Source of the DNA: Siphlonurus alternatus
Taxonomy: Eukaryota > Arthropoda > Insecta > Ephemeroptera > Siphlonuridae
DNA length: 64,000 bases
NCBI GenBank assembly: GCA_949825025.1
Contig: OX463781.1
Location: 6,551,370-6,615,369 of the forward strand
Direction of reading: 5' to 3'
Position 1 is the first letter of the stretch, and the number at the start of each line of letters is the position of its first letter. Below are positions 1 to 10,318 of the stretch, one piece after another. The position numbers were made by a program, and so were the translations under genes. The notes under the pieces were generated by a model. The model ran no database searches, had not been told where the DNA came from, and saw nothing but the letters and a program-made list of their open reading frames with translations.

Positions 1-285
1 AAAAATGTACTTATTTCTTTATGTATATTTTAAGCAAGCTCAAATTACAGTTAGCATTGTAAAATATAATTACATTCTACTTTTACAATTTCATCAATAT
101 AACAGGTGTTCAGTATACTCTTCATCTTAATTAAATCTTCAGATATATATCACATTGCATGAGTACTTTAAAACATTTTGTTTAGCACTTACATGATTGT
201 TGCATTCTTTAGGAGTCAGCAATTGTTACAGTTAAACAATGATTAATGACTTAAATGTTGCCAAGGTTCAATGGTCTGACGCCGA

Positions 286-293
286 CTGCAAAG
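286..293. repeat. Probable LINE target-site duplication, 3' side (CTGCAAAG)
   Basis: CTGCAAAG lies three bases outside the microsatellite tail and recurs at 5891-5898, at the far side of the ORF1 leader. An 8 bp duplication is plausible for this LINE group. Chance identity is possible. Confidence 0.4.
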
Positions 294-295
294 GA

Positions 296-315
296 CAATT
301 CAATTCAATTCAATT
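296..315 (-). repeat. LINE 3' microsatellite tail (AATTG)n
   Basis: Four CAATT units on the plus strand are (AATTG)4 at the 3' end of the retrotransposon in its own orientation. They follow an AATAAAT and replace the poly(A) tail. CR1/L2-like LINEs commonly end in short tandem repeats of this kind. Confidence 0.7.
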
Positions 316-461
316 CATTTATTCAATCAACTGGCTGTACAAGTACAACATGGATTAAGTCATTCCTAATAATAACATTAAAATTACATAACATAAAAAC
401 ACATCAAAATAACAATAATTCATAAAACTATCAAGATATGAAATACAATAGATACAATCAA

Positions 462-3416
462 TTAAAAAACAACATTAGACAGTATATCTTCTGGCAACTT
501 ATTACAAAAGTACATTTTTACAGAGTACAATTCCTTATTTATAAGAATATTTTTTAATTTTTCTTTAAATAATTTTTCACTTTCAACTTCTCTGAGACAT
601 GCGGGTAAAAAGTCATAAATTTTTGCAGTCTGGTAAGCGGAACTTTTTTCTAATAAACTCGAATTATGCATTTCTAACACTATTTTATCTCTATTTCTAG
701 TATTATAAGAGTGAAATTCACCATTATGAATATATAACTCTGGATATTTCTTCTTGAACATTGCACAATTCAAAATATACATGCTTGGCAGTGTTAGTAT
801 TTTAAGTCTCTTAAAATGACCAACACATGAGTCATGCTTTTTAAAACGTAAAATTGTTCTAATTGATCGCTTTTGTAATACAAATAGTCTGTTTAAATGG
901 TTTGAATAACTACCCCAAAAAATAATGCCATACGCCAAATGAGAATAGACATATGCATAATAAATGGAGAGTAATGTATCTTGTGATACATAATCTCTAA
1001 TTAAATAAAGTGCAAAATTAGCATGATTAATCTTCTTACAAATCTCGTCAATATGAATACTCCAATCCAACGATTCATGTATATTGAGTCCAAGAAATTT
1101 AATATTTTGTACCCTATTTATTAATCCTGTTTCGGACTTAATGTAGTAACTATGATCTGGTTCCCTTATTTTCGTATGGAATTGAATATAAAATGTCTTG
1201 CTAGTATTTAATAGAAGTCTGTTATTTGAACACCAGGTTTCTACTTCTTTCACAGTTTTATTAGCTTTATAAATTAGCTCCTCTTCTGTGTTTGCTGATA
1301 TTAAAGCAGTCGTATCGTCTGCAAATTTTATAATATCAGCAAAAGTTACATTATTAGATAAGTCATTCGTTCCAATACTAAACAGGGTTGGAGAAAATTT
1401 TCCACCCTGTGGCACCCCTAATGAGATATAGCGGGTAGTAGAGATGCTACCTAATTTTACATATTGAGATCTGTCAGAAAGATATGATTGTAATAGTGTT
1501 AAACTACTTGAATCGCAACCGAGTGACGATAATTTAGTAAGTAAGATATTTTTATCAATACTATCAAACGCTTTAGACAGATCAAAAAATATTGCAATGC
1601 AAAATTTTTTTGAATCCATATTCTTATATATAGGATTTAATAAAGCATATGCTGCAGTAGTAGTAGATTTATTTTTTAAAAATCCATGTTCAGATTTGGA
1701 AATTAATTTATTTTCAATTCTGTAATCCATTATTTGATCATCTAAAACTTTTTCAAATACTTTTCCGAACACAGATGACGATGAAATAGCTCTATAATTA
1801 TTTAATAAATTAATAGCTTTTTTCCTATCTTTAATCAGTGGATTTACTACTGATTTTTTTAATACTGATGGAAATAAAGCGTCATCGATGGAATGATTAA
1901 TTAATGATGTTAAGGGAACCGCTAAAACTTCTGCACAATATTTCAAAACTTTGTAAGACACTTCATCAGGGCCGGCCGCGTTTTTATTTGGAAGTGATTT
2001 AATTATTTTAAGAATATAAACAGGAATTATTTGTTTAAAATAAAATTCATTACTATTTACATTTAAATTAATACTATCAACATTAATAGTAAATTCTTGA
2101 CTAGGTTCCGGGTATTTGTTTTGTATCATGTTTTCAACTGTTGAGATAAAATAATCATTAAATGCATTACTAATCTCAACAGGATCAGTGATGTTATCAC
2201 CTTCAATTAACAGTTCCTTTATAAGTAAATTTTTAGGAACCTTTAAATTACATTCTCGTTTAATTATTTGCCAAATTGCTTTAATTTTATTAATTGATGT
2301 ATTAAAATAATAATCATTGTCTCTTAATTTAGCCTCCGCAATATTTACTTTATGACTTTTTACCTGATCTTTATAAGTCCCAGAGAGCGATGGATTTAAT
2401 TTTACTTTATTACACAATAACCTTAAATTTTGACTTTCCGAAATTAAATGAGGGTTCCTTTTAAGCCAACTTGGAACCTCTGTCTTAATTTTTTCAGATT
2501 TAATTTTTCGGGGACATGCTTCATTAAAAAGAGATAGAAATATTTCAAAGAAAGATTCCCATCTCTTTTCAGAATTAACATTCCCTTCTAATAAAAGAGA
2601 CCAATCTTCTTTAATTAGTAACTTCAATAGATAATCCATATTATCTGGATTACACTGTCTAACCGTGTATCTTCTATCCAAAACTTCATTTTTAAAATCC
2701 CTATTTTCAAATGATATATCTATAACTGAATAATCATGATCAGAAAGTTCTGTGGCCGATGTATTTATAAAGAGTGTTTTAAAAAAGTCTTTATTTGTTA
2801 TAACATGATCAATAATAGTACTTGATTTCACAGTTTTTCTTGTTGCAACATTATTTATAACACTTAAATTAAAAGATTCCAATAAATCTAAATAAGAGTT
2901 CAAATATCGACTTTTCTTTAATATATTTATATTAATATCTCCAGTGATTATAAATGAATCATTTTTATTACATACTTTCAAAAGCATTTTACATAATTGC
3001 TCTAATTTTATAAGAAAAGGTTTCATATTTGAATCATAATTTATATTTTTACCACCAATTTTTAATGTTATTAAATCATTTGAATTTTCTGGAGGTCTAT
3101 ATAATGAAGTTATAAATAAATGCTGATTATTACCGATTTTTATTTTTGCAATGCAACATTCGAAACATGACTGAACAGATTGGACTGACACATTAAGAGC
3201 AAATATGTTATTCTTAATAAATATTGCAACACCCCCACATTTTTTGTTAATTCTTGAAAATGATGATATCAAATTGTAATTTTTAAACAATATTATACCT
3301 ATTTCAGATTGAGACAAACCATGCTCACAAATTACAAGAATATCAATATTTTTTTCTTCAATTAATAATTCTAATTTCTTAACTTTAGTTCTTAAACCAG
3401 GGATGTTTAATTGCAA
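462..3416 (-). CDS. LINE ORF2: AP endonuclease plus reverse transcriptase polyprotein
   Basis: The protein has about 984 residues counted from the TTG at 3416, with no internal stop. Residues 1-235 form an AP-type endonuclease: Asn4 in LNIPGL, Glu31 in ICEHGL, Tyr106 in SLYRPP, Asp160/Asn162 in ITGDININ, and the SDHD motif at 225-228. This domain nicks target DNA to prime reverse transcription. Residues 470-730 form the reverse transcriptase: FDLSKAFDSID at 611-621, GVPQGG at 667-672, FADD at 698-701. Residues 770-984 form the usual CR1-like tail with YGIIFWG at 829-835 and LQKRSIR. Some positions depart from the common consensus, such as YRAIS for YRPIS and GGKFSP after GVPQ. There is no ATG before the endonuclease motifs. 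The open frame extends upstream only to 3515, overlapping ORF1, so translation probably depends on ORF1 (frameshift, re-initiation or a non-AUG start). Confidence 0.9.
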   Translation of the reverse strand: MQLNIPGLRTKVKKLELLIEEKNIDILVICEHGLSQSEIGIILFKNYNLISSFSRINKKCGGVAIFIKNNIFALNVSVQSVQSCFECCIAKIKIGNNQHLFITSLYRPPENSNDLITLKIGGKNINYDSNMKPFLIKLEQLCKMLLKVCNKNDSFIITGDININILKKSRYLNSYLDLLESFNLSVINNVATRKTVKSSTIIDHVITNKDFFKTLFINTSATELSDHDYSVIDISFENRDFKNEVLDRRYTVRQCNPDNMDYLLKLLIKEDWSLLLEGNVNSEKRWESFFEIFLSLFNEACPRKIKSEKIKTEVPSWLKRNPHLISESQNLRLLCNKVKLNPSLSGTYKDQVKSHKVNIAEAKLRDNDYYFNTSINKIKAIWQIIKRECNLKVPKNLLIKELLIEGDNITDPVEISNAFNDYFISTVENMIQNKYPEPSQEFTINVDSINLNVNSNEFYFKQIIPVYILKIIKSLPNKNAAGPDEVSYKVLKYCAEVLAVPLTSLINHSIDDALFPSVLKKSVVNPLIKDRKKAINLLNNYRAISSSSVFGKVFEKVLDDQIMDYRIENKLISKSEHGFLKNKSTTTAAYALLNPIYKNMDSKKFCIAIFFDLSKAFDSIDKNILLTKLSSLGCDSSSLTLLQSYLSDRSQYVKLGSISTTRYISLGVPQGGKFSPTLFSIGTNDLSNNVTFADIIKFADDTTALISANTEEELIYKANKTVKEVETWCSNNRLLLNTSKTFYIQFHTKIREPDHSYYIKSETGLINRVQNIKFLGLNIHESLDWSIHIDEICKKINHANFALYLIRDYVSQDTLLSIYYAYVYSHLAYGIIFWGSYSNHLNRLFVLQKRSIRTILRFKKHDSCVGHFKRLKILTLPSMYILNCAMFKKKYPELYIHNGEFHSYNTRNRDKIVLEMHNSSLLEKSSAYQTAKIYDFLPACLREVESEKLFKEKLKNILINKELYSVKMYFCNKLPEDILSNVVF

Positions 3417-3459
3417 AATCCTAATTTTATTAAGAATAACAATATTATTACATGAAATG

Positions 3460-5529
3460 TTATGTTTTTTTTTGCTTCGGCTTTTGTGTTGAGAGGGTAC
3501 TATTTTTTCGAGATCTTAAACACATTGCATTTTCATTAGAAATATCAACAAATTGATCTTTTAAAACAGAACCTTCATTTGTAGTTAATGGTAAATTATT
3601 TGCACGTTTTTCTTTGAACGACTCAAATTCTAACCACAAACTTGTAAGCATTTTATTAATTTTACTAGATGCTAATAGAGTTAATGGTTGTACATTTGAC
3701 GATGATAAATTTGTGGGTGTCTGCTTATCTAAATAATTAATGGCACTTAAAATATTAATAACATGCATACCAAAGTGACATTTCTTGAACTTATCCGGAC
3801 AATCCACAATACTGCACAAAGAAGGTTGAGGTAGGCCGTTCTCATCCCTCAAATGTGGGGGACTGTCGTTCACCACCCCGAGGGCGGAAACCTCCTCGGC
3901 GGGGCGCATGTCGTTCACCGACGCGAGGGCGGAAACCTCCTCGGCGGGGCGCCCGTCGTTCACCGCCCTGAGGGCGGAAACCTCCTCGGCGGGGCGCGTG
4001 TTGTTCACCGACACGAGGGCGAAAACCTCCTCGGCGGGGCGCCCGTCGTTCACCGCCCTGAGGGCGGAAACCTCCTCGGCGGGGCGAGTGTTGTTCACCG
4101 ACGCGAGGGCGGAAACCTCCTCGGCGGGGTGCATGTTGTTCACCGGCGCGAGGGCGGAAACGTCCTCGGCGGGGAGCATGTTGTTCACCGGCGCGAGGGC
4201 GGGAACCTCCTCGGCGGGGCGCCCGTCGTTCACCGACCTGAGAGCGGAAACCTCCTCAGCGGGGCGCATGCTCTCCAACACAAGGCCTGACTTCAGCTCA
4301 TTCGGGGCGGATGTCATCTGCTTACGAAGCTTAGCTGTTGCTGGCACCGACAACCCCTCCAACTCAACTGTGTCAGGCGTGGCAGTAGAAGAGCGGGTAC
4401 TCATTATAGATGTAATGAGTGTTTTTTTGCTATTCTCCAGTAACAAAGTTTTTGGTGATGTTTCACGATCATTTGATTTCCAATCATAGTATGCTGTAAT
4501 TTCAATGTCCAAATCTTTAAATATATTAATGATTTGTTTCTTAACATCACGCCAAATTAACTTATCACGTCCACAACCAATACGAGGAATAGCCAATTTT
4601 GCAATTTTCAATATTTCACACACTTTTCGTAGAGCTTTAAGAGATGATACGAAGTCGTCCATAGATGGAAAATGATTGCATTGTTTTTTAGTTACAAGAT
4701 AAAATATATACTTATCATCTACTTGAAGTACAGCCACTTCTCCTGTATGCTTAAGTTGACTTTTCAAAAATGGTACTTCTTTAAAAGTGATTTTTACGTG
4801 CTTTGCTACACCTCGAGACATTGCAAATTTCTCATCTACACAGTGTGCATACGATACACCAGCAGGAGAATCAAACATATTTCCTCTTTTCTCAATAAAT
4901 TTGAAATTACGATGTTTTTCGTAATTTTTTACAATAACTTGAATATTATTGTTTGCTGGAAAACGCCGCTGTTGAGGTAGATCAGTTTGGTTATTATTTA
5001 CATATCTCAGCTGCTCGAAAGAATTCCGTAGCGGCAGCGGTTGATGACCCTGAGATGCAAACATACGAGGAGGAGGCCGAAATGCACGTGGTGGCGGCTG
5101 TTGCTGGAATGTTTGCCCTCTTTGCCTGCTCGAACCTCTGTTGACACGAGTCCAAGGTCTTTCTGCGTTCTCTTGATGATTTATATCATGATGATATTCA
5201 TAATTTTTCCCAGAATTATTTGACAAATTTGCATAATTTTGACTATTTTTTTTTATGTCATATACTACATCTTTTAAATTAGTCATGCCATTTAACAAAT
5301 GTTCAATGTTTTTCTGCATTTTGACAAGCACAGGATGTGTAAAAATATCATCACGAGAACTTTCTGGTGAACTCATGCTAACAGATTGTTGAACACTATT
5401 AAAACTATTTTTATTGTTATTATCAGATGGCCAGCGTGCTGGTGGAGGTTGACTTACAATATGATGAATTTGAGATCTTGATAGAGGCGGATAATCTTCA
5501 TATCTCCCCATAGAGTACGCCATATTCAT
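3460..5529 (-). CDS. LINE ORF1 protein with TARG1/OARD1-like macrodomain and 15-residue repeats
   Basis: The open frame starts after a stop at 5557-5559. The first ATG is at 5529, and a second at 5523 (AATATGG) has better context. Residue numbers here count from the first codon of the open frame (5556). Residues 74-106 look like a short coiled coil, and 130-205 are a basic, Gln/Pro/Arg-rich likely nucleic-acid-binding stretch. Residues 218-357 match the OARD1/TARG1 macrodomain: GNMFDSP, YAHCV, GEVAVL, YLVTKK, IPRIGCGRDKLIW. Lys290 and Asp331 align with catalytic Lys84 and Asp125 of human TARG1 with identical 41-residue spacing. TARG1 removes ADP-ribose from acidic residues of proteins. Residues 430-564 are nine 15-residue repeats (PAEEVSAL core). 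Cys581, Cys586, Cys593 and His598 could bind zinc. It sits directly upstream of ORF2, in the position of a LINE ORF1. Its role in retrotransposition is inference. Confidence 0.85.
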   Translation of the reverse strand: MNMAYSMGRYEDYPPLSRSQIHHIVSQPPPARWPSDNNNKNSFNSVQQSVSMSSPESSRDDIFTHPVLVKMQKNIEHLLNGMTNLKDVVYDIKKNSQNYANLSNNSGKNYEYHHDINHQENAERPWTRVNRGSSRQRGQTFQQQPPPRAFRPPPRMFASQGHQPLPLRNSFEQLRYVNNNQTDLPQQRRFPANNNIQVIVKNYEKHRNFKFIEKRGNMFDSPAGVSYAHCVDEKFAMSRGVAKHVKITFKEVPFLKSQLKHTGEVAVLQVDDKYIFYLVTKKQCNHFPSMDDFVSSLKALRKVCEILKIAKLAIPRIGCGRDKLIWRDVKKQIINIFKDLDIEITAYYDWKSNDRETSPKTLLLENSKKTLITSIMSTRSSTATPDTVELEGLSVPATAKLRKQMTSAPNELKSGLVLESMRPAEEVSALRSVNDGRPAEEVPALAPVNNMLPAEDVSALAPVNNMHPAEEVSALASVNNTRPAEEVSALRAVNDGRPAEEVFALVSVNNTRPAEEVSALRAVNDGRPAEEVSALASVNDMRPAEEVSALGVVNDSPPHLRDENGLPQPSLCSIVDCPDKFKKCHFGMHVINILSAINYLDKQTPTNLSSSNVQPLTLLASSKINKMLTSLWLEFESFKEKRANNLPLTTNEGSVLKDQFVDISNENAMCLRSRKNSTLSTQKPKQKKT
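3465..3473 (-). other. A9 run at the ORF1/ORF2 junction, candidate +1 frameshift or slippage site
   Basis: On the coding strand, nine consecutive A residues lie immediately before the ORF1 TAA (3460-3462). ORF2 is open in the +1 frame relative to ORF1 from 3515 onward, so a +1 (or -2) slip on this run would read through into ORF2. ORF2 has no ATG between its upstream stop and its endonuclease domain. The mechanism is inferred: re-initiation after the ORF1 stop or a non-AUG start would also fit. Confidence 0.45.
3865..4269 (-). repeat. 45-bp coding minisatellite, nine units, inside LINE ORF1
   Basis: Nine tandem 45 bp units encode a 15-residue repeat with core PAEEVSAL followed by VND or VNN. 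All units keep the ORF1 frame. The array is strikingly GC-rich compared with the AT-rich ORFs on both sides. Adjacent units alternate between two flavours ending in VND-G and VNN-T or VNN-M, suggesting expansion by duplication of unit pairs. Long open frames on the opposite strand are a by-product of this composition. Confidence 0.95.
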
Positions 5530-5890
5530 GCACAGAACCTCAAAACTGTATTTCACTTATTATCACACCACGATTATATTATCACACTGAATTTTTGTAA
5601 AAAAACACAGAGTATATAATTAAAATTATAATAACACTAACCTAATGATTATACAATATCAATTAACACTTTAAATTTTCAATTTTGTAAGAGCAGAATA
5701 GAAACAAGATTTATTACTCGGAGGTGCTGCCACCTACTCCTAACAACAATTACCTATTTGGTTACACGCTGCGAAGTGCGACTCTTCAATATTTTTTATA
5801 ACATATAGACTATTTGTCTCGATGTCAGAGTCATTGAATATTGAATATATTTTTTTATTTTAGAAAATAAACTTTTGTTGGTCAAGACAG

Positions 5891-5898
5891 CTGCAAAG
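5891..5898. repeat. Probable LINE target-site duplication, 5' side (CTGCAAAG)
   Basis: This is the second copy of the 8-mer found at 286-293. If it is a true duplication, it places the 5' end of the LINE at 5890 and gives a leader of about 360 bp before the first ORF1 ATG. Confidence 0.4.
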
Positions 5899-7252
5899 TT
5901 TTTGTGAGAAAAATAAGAAGAATAATAATTCAACATAGCGGCTAACTATCCTTTGCTGTAATGGAGTGGATACGGTTAAGGTAATATATTTTTATTATAA
6001 AACCATCTTCCCCACTTATTGTATGTATGTTACACATTTTCAATCATCTTCTTTTAAAAAAAATATATATTGAAAAGAATGATTTATAACGCCTATGTGC
6101 TTCTCAAAGGCTGAGATTTCAAAGGTGCTGCTTTTGGAGGTGGTGGGAGGTGCCGAACGTGTGTCGGCAACAATGGCACCACGTGACGTCACGACCGCCC
6201 AGAAGGTACCGTGATGGGTCAAAGGGGTGATTGAAGAAAACAGCATGAGAGACAGTGATTTTCTGTATGGTTTATTTGAGTGAAGCATTGACTTTGTGGC
6301 TACTAAAACAGCTGAATCACAGCTAGGTTTATCAAAAGTTCATGTGAGAAAAATCAAAATTTAACTTTTTTTGATATTTTACACCATGTTACACAAAATG
6401 GAAACCGCCATGGTCATTCAGAGACCGGACCCCATTCAGATAATGTTACCAGTACAATATAGTAAACGTTAAATTAATCCTGAATTACTCACAACATGTT
6501 ATTATAACTGATACTATAAAAATATAATTTAATATTACCTTATTCATAATGCAGATGTATGCATAGAAAATTTTTATAATTTTTTTACACAAATCCTACG
6601 AAATGATACCATGATTATTCCGCAGTTATATAGCGATTAAATTGTAAAATCTACAGAGTCTACATTGCAAGGTGTAAAACACTTCTCTTCGCTCTCCAAC
6701 CCCTTGGGCAGAATTACCTGCGTGGCAGAATTTCTCGATACAAGCCAATTAAAGTTGAAAAGAAATCGTGATCTGATTAATTAAAAATCAATTACATAAA
6801 GACGCAAGTTGCATTGCTTTCAACATATATACAAAGTAATGTAAGGCTTGATTCATGCATCGCTTACCAATACCAACTTAATGAGCAATAAAACAACTTC
6901 TCTCAATCAAATTGCTGCAATTAAACATACTTTGACTGACATTATGATGTATTAATCAAGAACAATATAATATTTATTACACATGTTCTATAAAATTAAT
7001 TAAAAAATGTTACAATTGATATTCCAATAATGTTTCATTTAATTGTGTTCATCATTAAATACAAATATCTCAACCTTGCTATATTTTTTATATGTATAAC
7101 ATAATTCCTTTTTAATTAATTTAGACTGAATAGAAATATTTTCAATATAAAAATATATAAGGTCACAAAAGGTCAATAATCTTATATAATTAATTTTCAA
7201 TTAAAAGTGTCATAAAACTTCTTTTACATATATATAATATATTCATAATACG
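5899..7252. other. Non-coding flank with one GC-richer island
   Basis: No gene is recognisable. An island at about 6105-6245 rises well above the AT-rich background and contains CACGTGACGTCACG, an E-box overlapping a TGACGTCA site at 6184-6191. A reverse-strand open frame over it (6040-6288) resembles no known protein. Confidence 0.4.
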
Positions 7253-7256
7253 TATA

Positions 7257-7316
<60 letters not shown>
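7253..7316. repeat. (AT)n microsatellite
   Basis: An alternating TA tract of about 64 bp, interrupted once near its start. Confidence 0.95.
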
Positions 7317-7318
<2 letters not shown>

Positions 7319-10074
7319 TATACACTCAAATTTTACACAATGCATGGAGGTGCAAGTTCTATCTTGTAGTGGAGGTGAAATCTCATACTTGTCTCAGGTT
7401 AGTTAGTAAATTATGAGGCGATGATGAGTGTGTGAATCTCTATAATCAAAACCGGTAATATGGGATTTCAATAAAGTTCATTATCTTACTTTATTACCAG
7501 CAAAATGATCCTTCCTGATGAAAACGCAAATTGTTGGTTTAAAATCTAGACTTATATACTTCATCATCTAAACATACCATATAAAATGTATAAATAATGA
7601 AATAAATAATACCATAATGGTCGTGTTAATTAACTGGCTGTACCAAGATGGCTGCCTACCCACTCCACTATACTATTGTCTCACTTTATATATAGTTACT
7701 ATTCCATTAAATCACAAATATTTTTTTTAATACATTAACAATCATAATATTAAATAAACACATAATTTTAATAACAGACAATCTAAATAAATTCATAGCT
7801 CATGATTGTAAAGAACTTTTAAATAAGAAATAAAATTTAAGTTACTGTTGTATAGATGATTTGTGACAACTGCACCTAATAATATAAAAGAGCCAGCAGA
7901 GTTTTTACTGAGAGAAATGTAATATTTTACTTCATGGTGTGGCGGCACACCAAGGTTTTTCTGAGTTATTACTGCAATATTGGTGGACAGCTTATTACAA
8001 GAAATCTTTACTTTATGGTATACCAAATCTACTTCATCATATAATAAGGACTGTGATATTGGCTGCAAGACATAAAAACATAATTCAGAAAGAATAAAAA
8101 TTATCTTATAATAATATTGTATTTATATTATAAAAAATAAAAAATCAACAAAGTAATAAACAATTTTCCAATTGAAGTGTTTAATAACTTAAGAAGAAAT
8201 TATATGTTTATTTTCAATGATTTAATGTTATTACATTTTATAATGTACGTTTCTTATATGACTTAAGTTGTGTTTATAGTTGTTATTTGTATTTTTTTGC
8301 AGCACGTTCATTCTTATATAGACTTTCATTTTATTAACATTAATTGGCTTGCAGTAACCTTGTTATACACTGGTATTCAATAACAAATCAATCAATCGTG
8401 CAGTAAGACTTCAAAACATTAATGACGTCACACTTCTGATTACAGCGTGATTTATTGCCATTCACATTGTTCATATTTTTTTTTATTTAATTGAAATATA
8501 TACCACATATTATTATATATATAATAATTATTAGTTAAAGTGATCCAAGATTATTCAGTGTTTGATGATTTTATATAGTAAGAAAATAAGCTGCGAAAGT
8601 TTCTATAGCATATTGCATGAATATTATAATAATCACTGTATTATATGCATGAAGTTTGCTCAGCTTCAAAATCGGACAACTGACATAAATTTACGATACA
8701 TATTTGTGTTTTGTTTGAAAATATAAACTATATAATATGTATTTGCATTCTCTATATATTATTATGGTATTTGTCTGTATTTGATCTCATAACATGATAT
8801 ATTATTTCTCATGCATTGCCAGTTATAAATTTTTTGTTAATAATTTAATCAGGCATTAAAGTTAGTTGCCTACAAAATAAATATCGGATAGAATGAATTA
8901 ATTTTTAAAGGCTCAAATATTATATAAGATTATTAGCATGTACCGTTCAACTAAATTAATGTTTGCTAATTAACATGTTTGAAACGTCCTAGAAATGAAG
9001 GGCCATTCTTCAAGATATACATGTTTGCCAATATATGGTTATTAATTGGTCCATATATCTATTTGCAAACATTAAAATCTCAATCGAAATTTTAATTACA
9101 GTCTGTCAGATATGTATGCCTTCCTGTGTGTGGCTATAAATGATATGCCTGAGGACACAATAAAGTATATTTTGATTATATAAAAATATCTCCTAATTTA
9201 TGTTGTACTTTATTTTCAAGTTGACTTAAATTTAATTATTATCTAACTAAATCAACTTATAAATAACATTAGTATTATATAATTACTTTATGCTACAAAT
9301 GATTTATTGAAATATTAATAAATATTTATAGCTTATTAGTATAAATATATAACTTTAAAATTCAATTTAATTTTGTGACTCTTGCAAATATACAGTTGCA
9401 GCAGTTTATAAACATCCCTCCCCCTTTTTGTGGACGTAAATTGATGGTGCTAGAGGTCCTTGGTTTGACGAATGGCCTCAGTAGTTTCTAGTGACGGGTC
9501 AACCCCCCAGTCTAGCTGGCTCCAGTACGGGCGTGACAAAGTACAATCAGCCGGGATAAAATACGGACCCACCCCTGCCAACTACGCCACCCCTAAAGCA
9601 GTAACTCCTCTCAGGTCTGCTACACGTTTAATATTTATTACCATCCTCCACTCCCTCCCCCAACCCCCACCAGAAAAAAAAATACCCACCCTTCTTTAAA
9701 TTTACCGGACGCTTTGAAACTGTCTACACAACACAAAATGTTTTCACTGCACTTTTTTAGTACAGCAACAAAAAACAAATTGATGTAATTAATATATAAT
9801 TAATTAAACTGTAATGGCACGTTGTTGTTTTATTTACTAATTATAATTAGTTATGTAAAATCTTAATCAATGGAAATGTTTTTTTGATGTAAATTAATAA
9901 ACACTGTGGTTATTAATTAAACATGAAAATAATAAATTGAAACTTCAAATAAGCTTTCGATTAATCATCGACATGTAAAAAAGCAAAGAGCTCTAAAGAC
10001 CAATATCAGACGATATATATACTCTCACGTGATGATTAAAAAGCCTGTAACACGACACAATTTTTTTAATTATT

Positions 10075-10318
10075 GCATACAATTTTCCTTACAAGAAAAA
10101 TTCAACTCCATTTGTTTGTACAGTATATAATGGAGATAAAATTTTTTTGTATGAGGAAAATTTGTACAGTGTGAATCGGGTTTTAGGCCGGTATTAGATT
10201 ATACAATTTTGCATATATTGTATAGTAAAATTTTTCCATACAAGTAAAAAATATATATCTTTCACATGTATATAAACAGAGTTGAAGTTTTTTTGTAAGA
10301 ACAAATTGTATGGAATAA
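10075..10318. mobile_element. Degenerate fold-back (inverted-repeat) element
   Basis: The left arm begins CATACAATTTTCCTTACAAG and includes ATTCAACTCCATTTGTTTGT. The right arm carries its imperfect reverse complement, ending TTACAAAAAAACTTCAAC on the opposite strand. The arms are about 110 bp and meet near GTTTTAGGCCGG. The structure fits a decayed MITE. No clear target duplication was found. Similar sequence (AACTTCAACTCC) at about 31660 may be a related fragment. Confidence 0.5.

Larger units (their letters stand above)
294..5890 (-). mobile_element. Non-LTR retrotransposon (LINE), CR1/Jockey group, two ORFs, apparently near full length
   Basis: The minus strand reads, 5' to 3', a roughly 360 bp leader, ORF1 with a macrodomain, ORF2 with endonuclease and reverse transcriptase, a 168 bp 3' UTR containing AATAAAT, and a short (AATTG)n tail. 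A microsatellite tail instead of plain poly(A), together with an AP endonuclease, is typical of CR1/L2-like LINEs. The 8-mer CTGCAAAG occurs just outside the tail (286-293) and again at 5891-5898. I take it as a probable target-site duplication that sets the element ends, but 8 bp could match by chance. Neither ORF has a stop or frameshift within its domains, so the copy looks young. The clade within the CR1/Jockey group (Daphne, Rex1, L2 and so on) is not resolved. Confidence 0.85.

Noticed and set aside
3853..4489. Two plus-strand open frames of 145 and 193 codons with Gly/Arg/Ser-rich repeats
   Set aside because: They are antisense to the 45 bp coding minisatellite of LINE ORF1. The GC-rich 45 bp period keeps all frames open, and only the ORF1 frame continues into recognisable domains.
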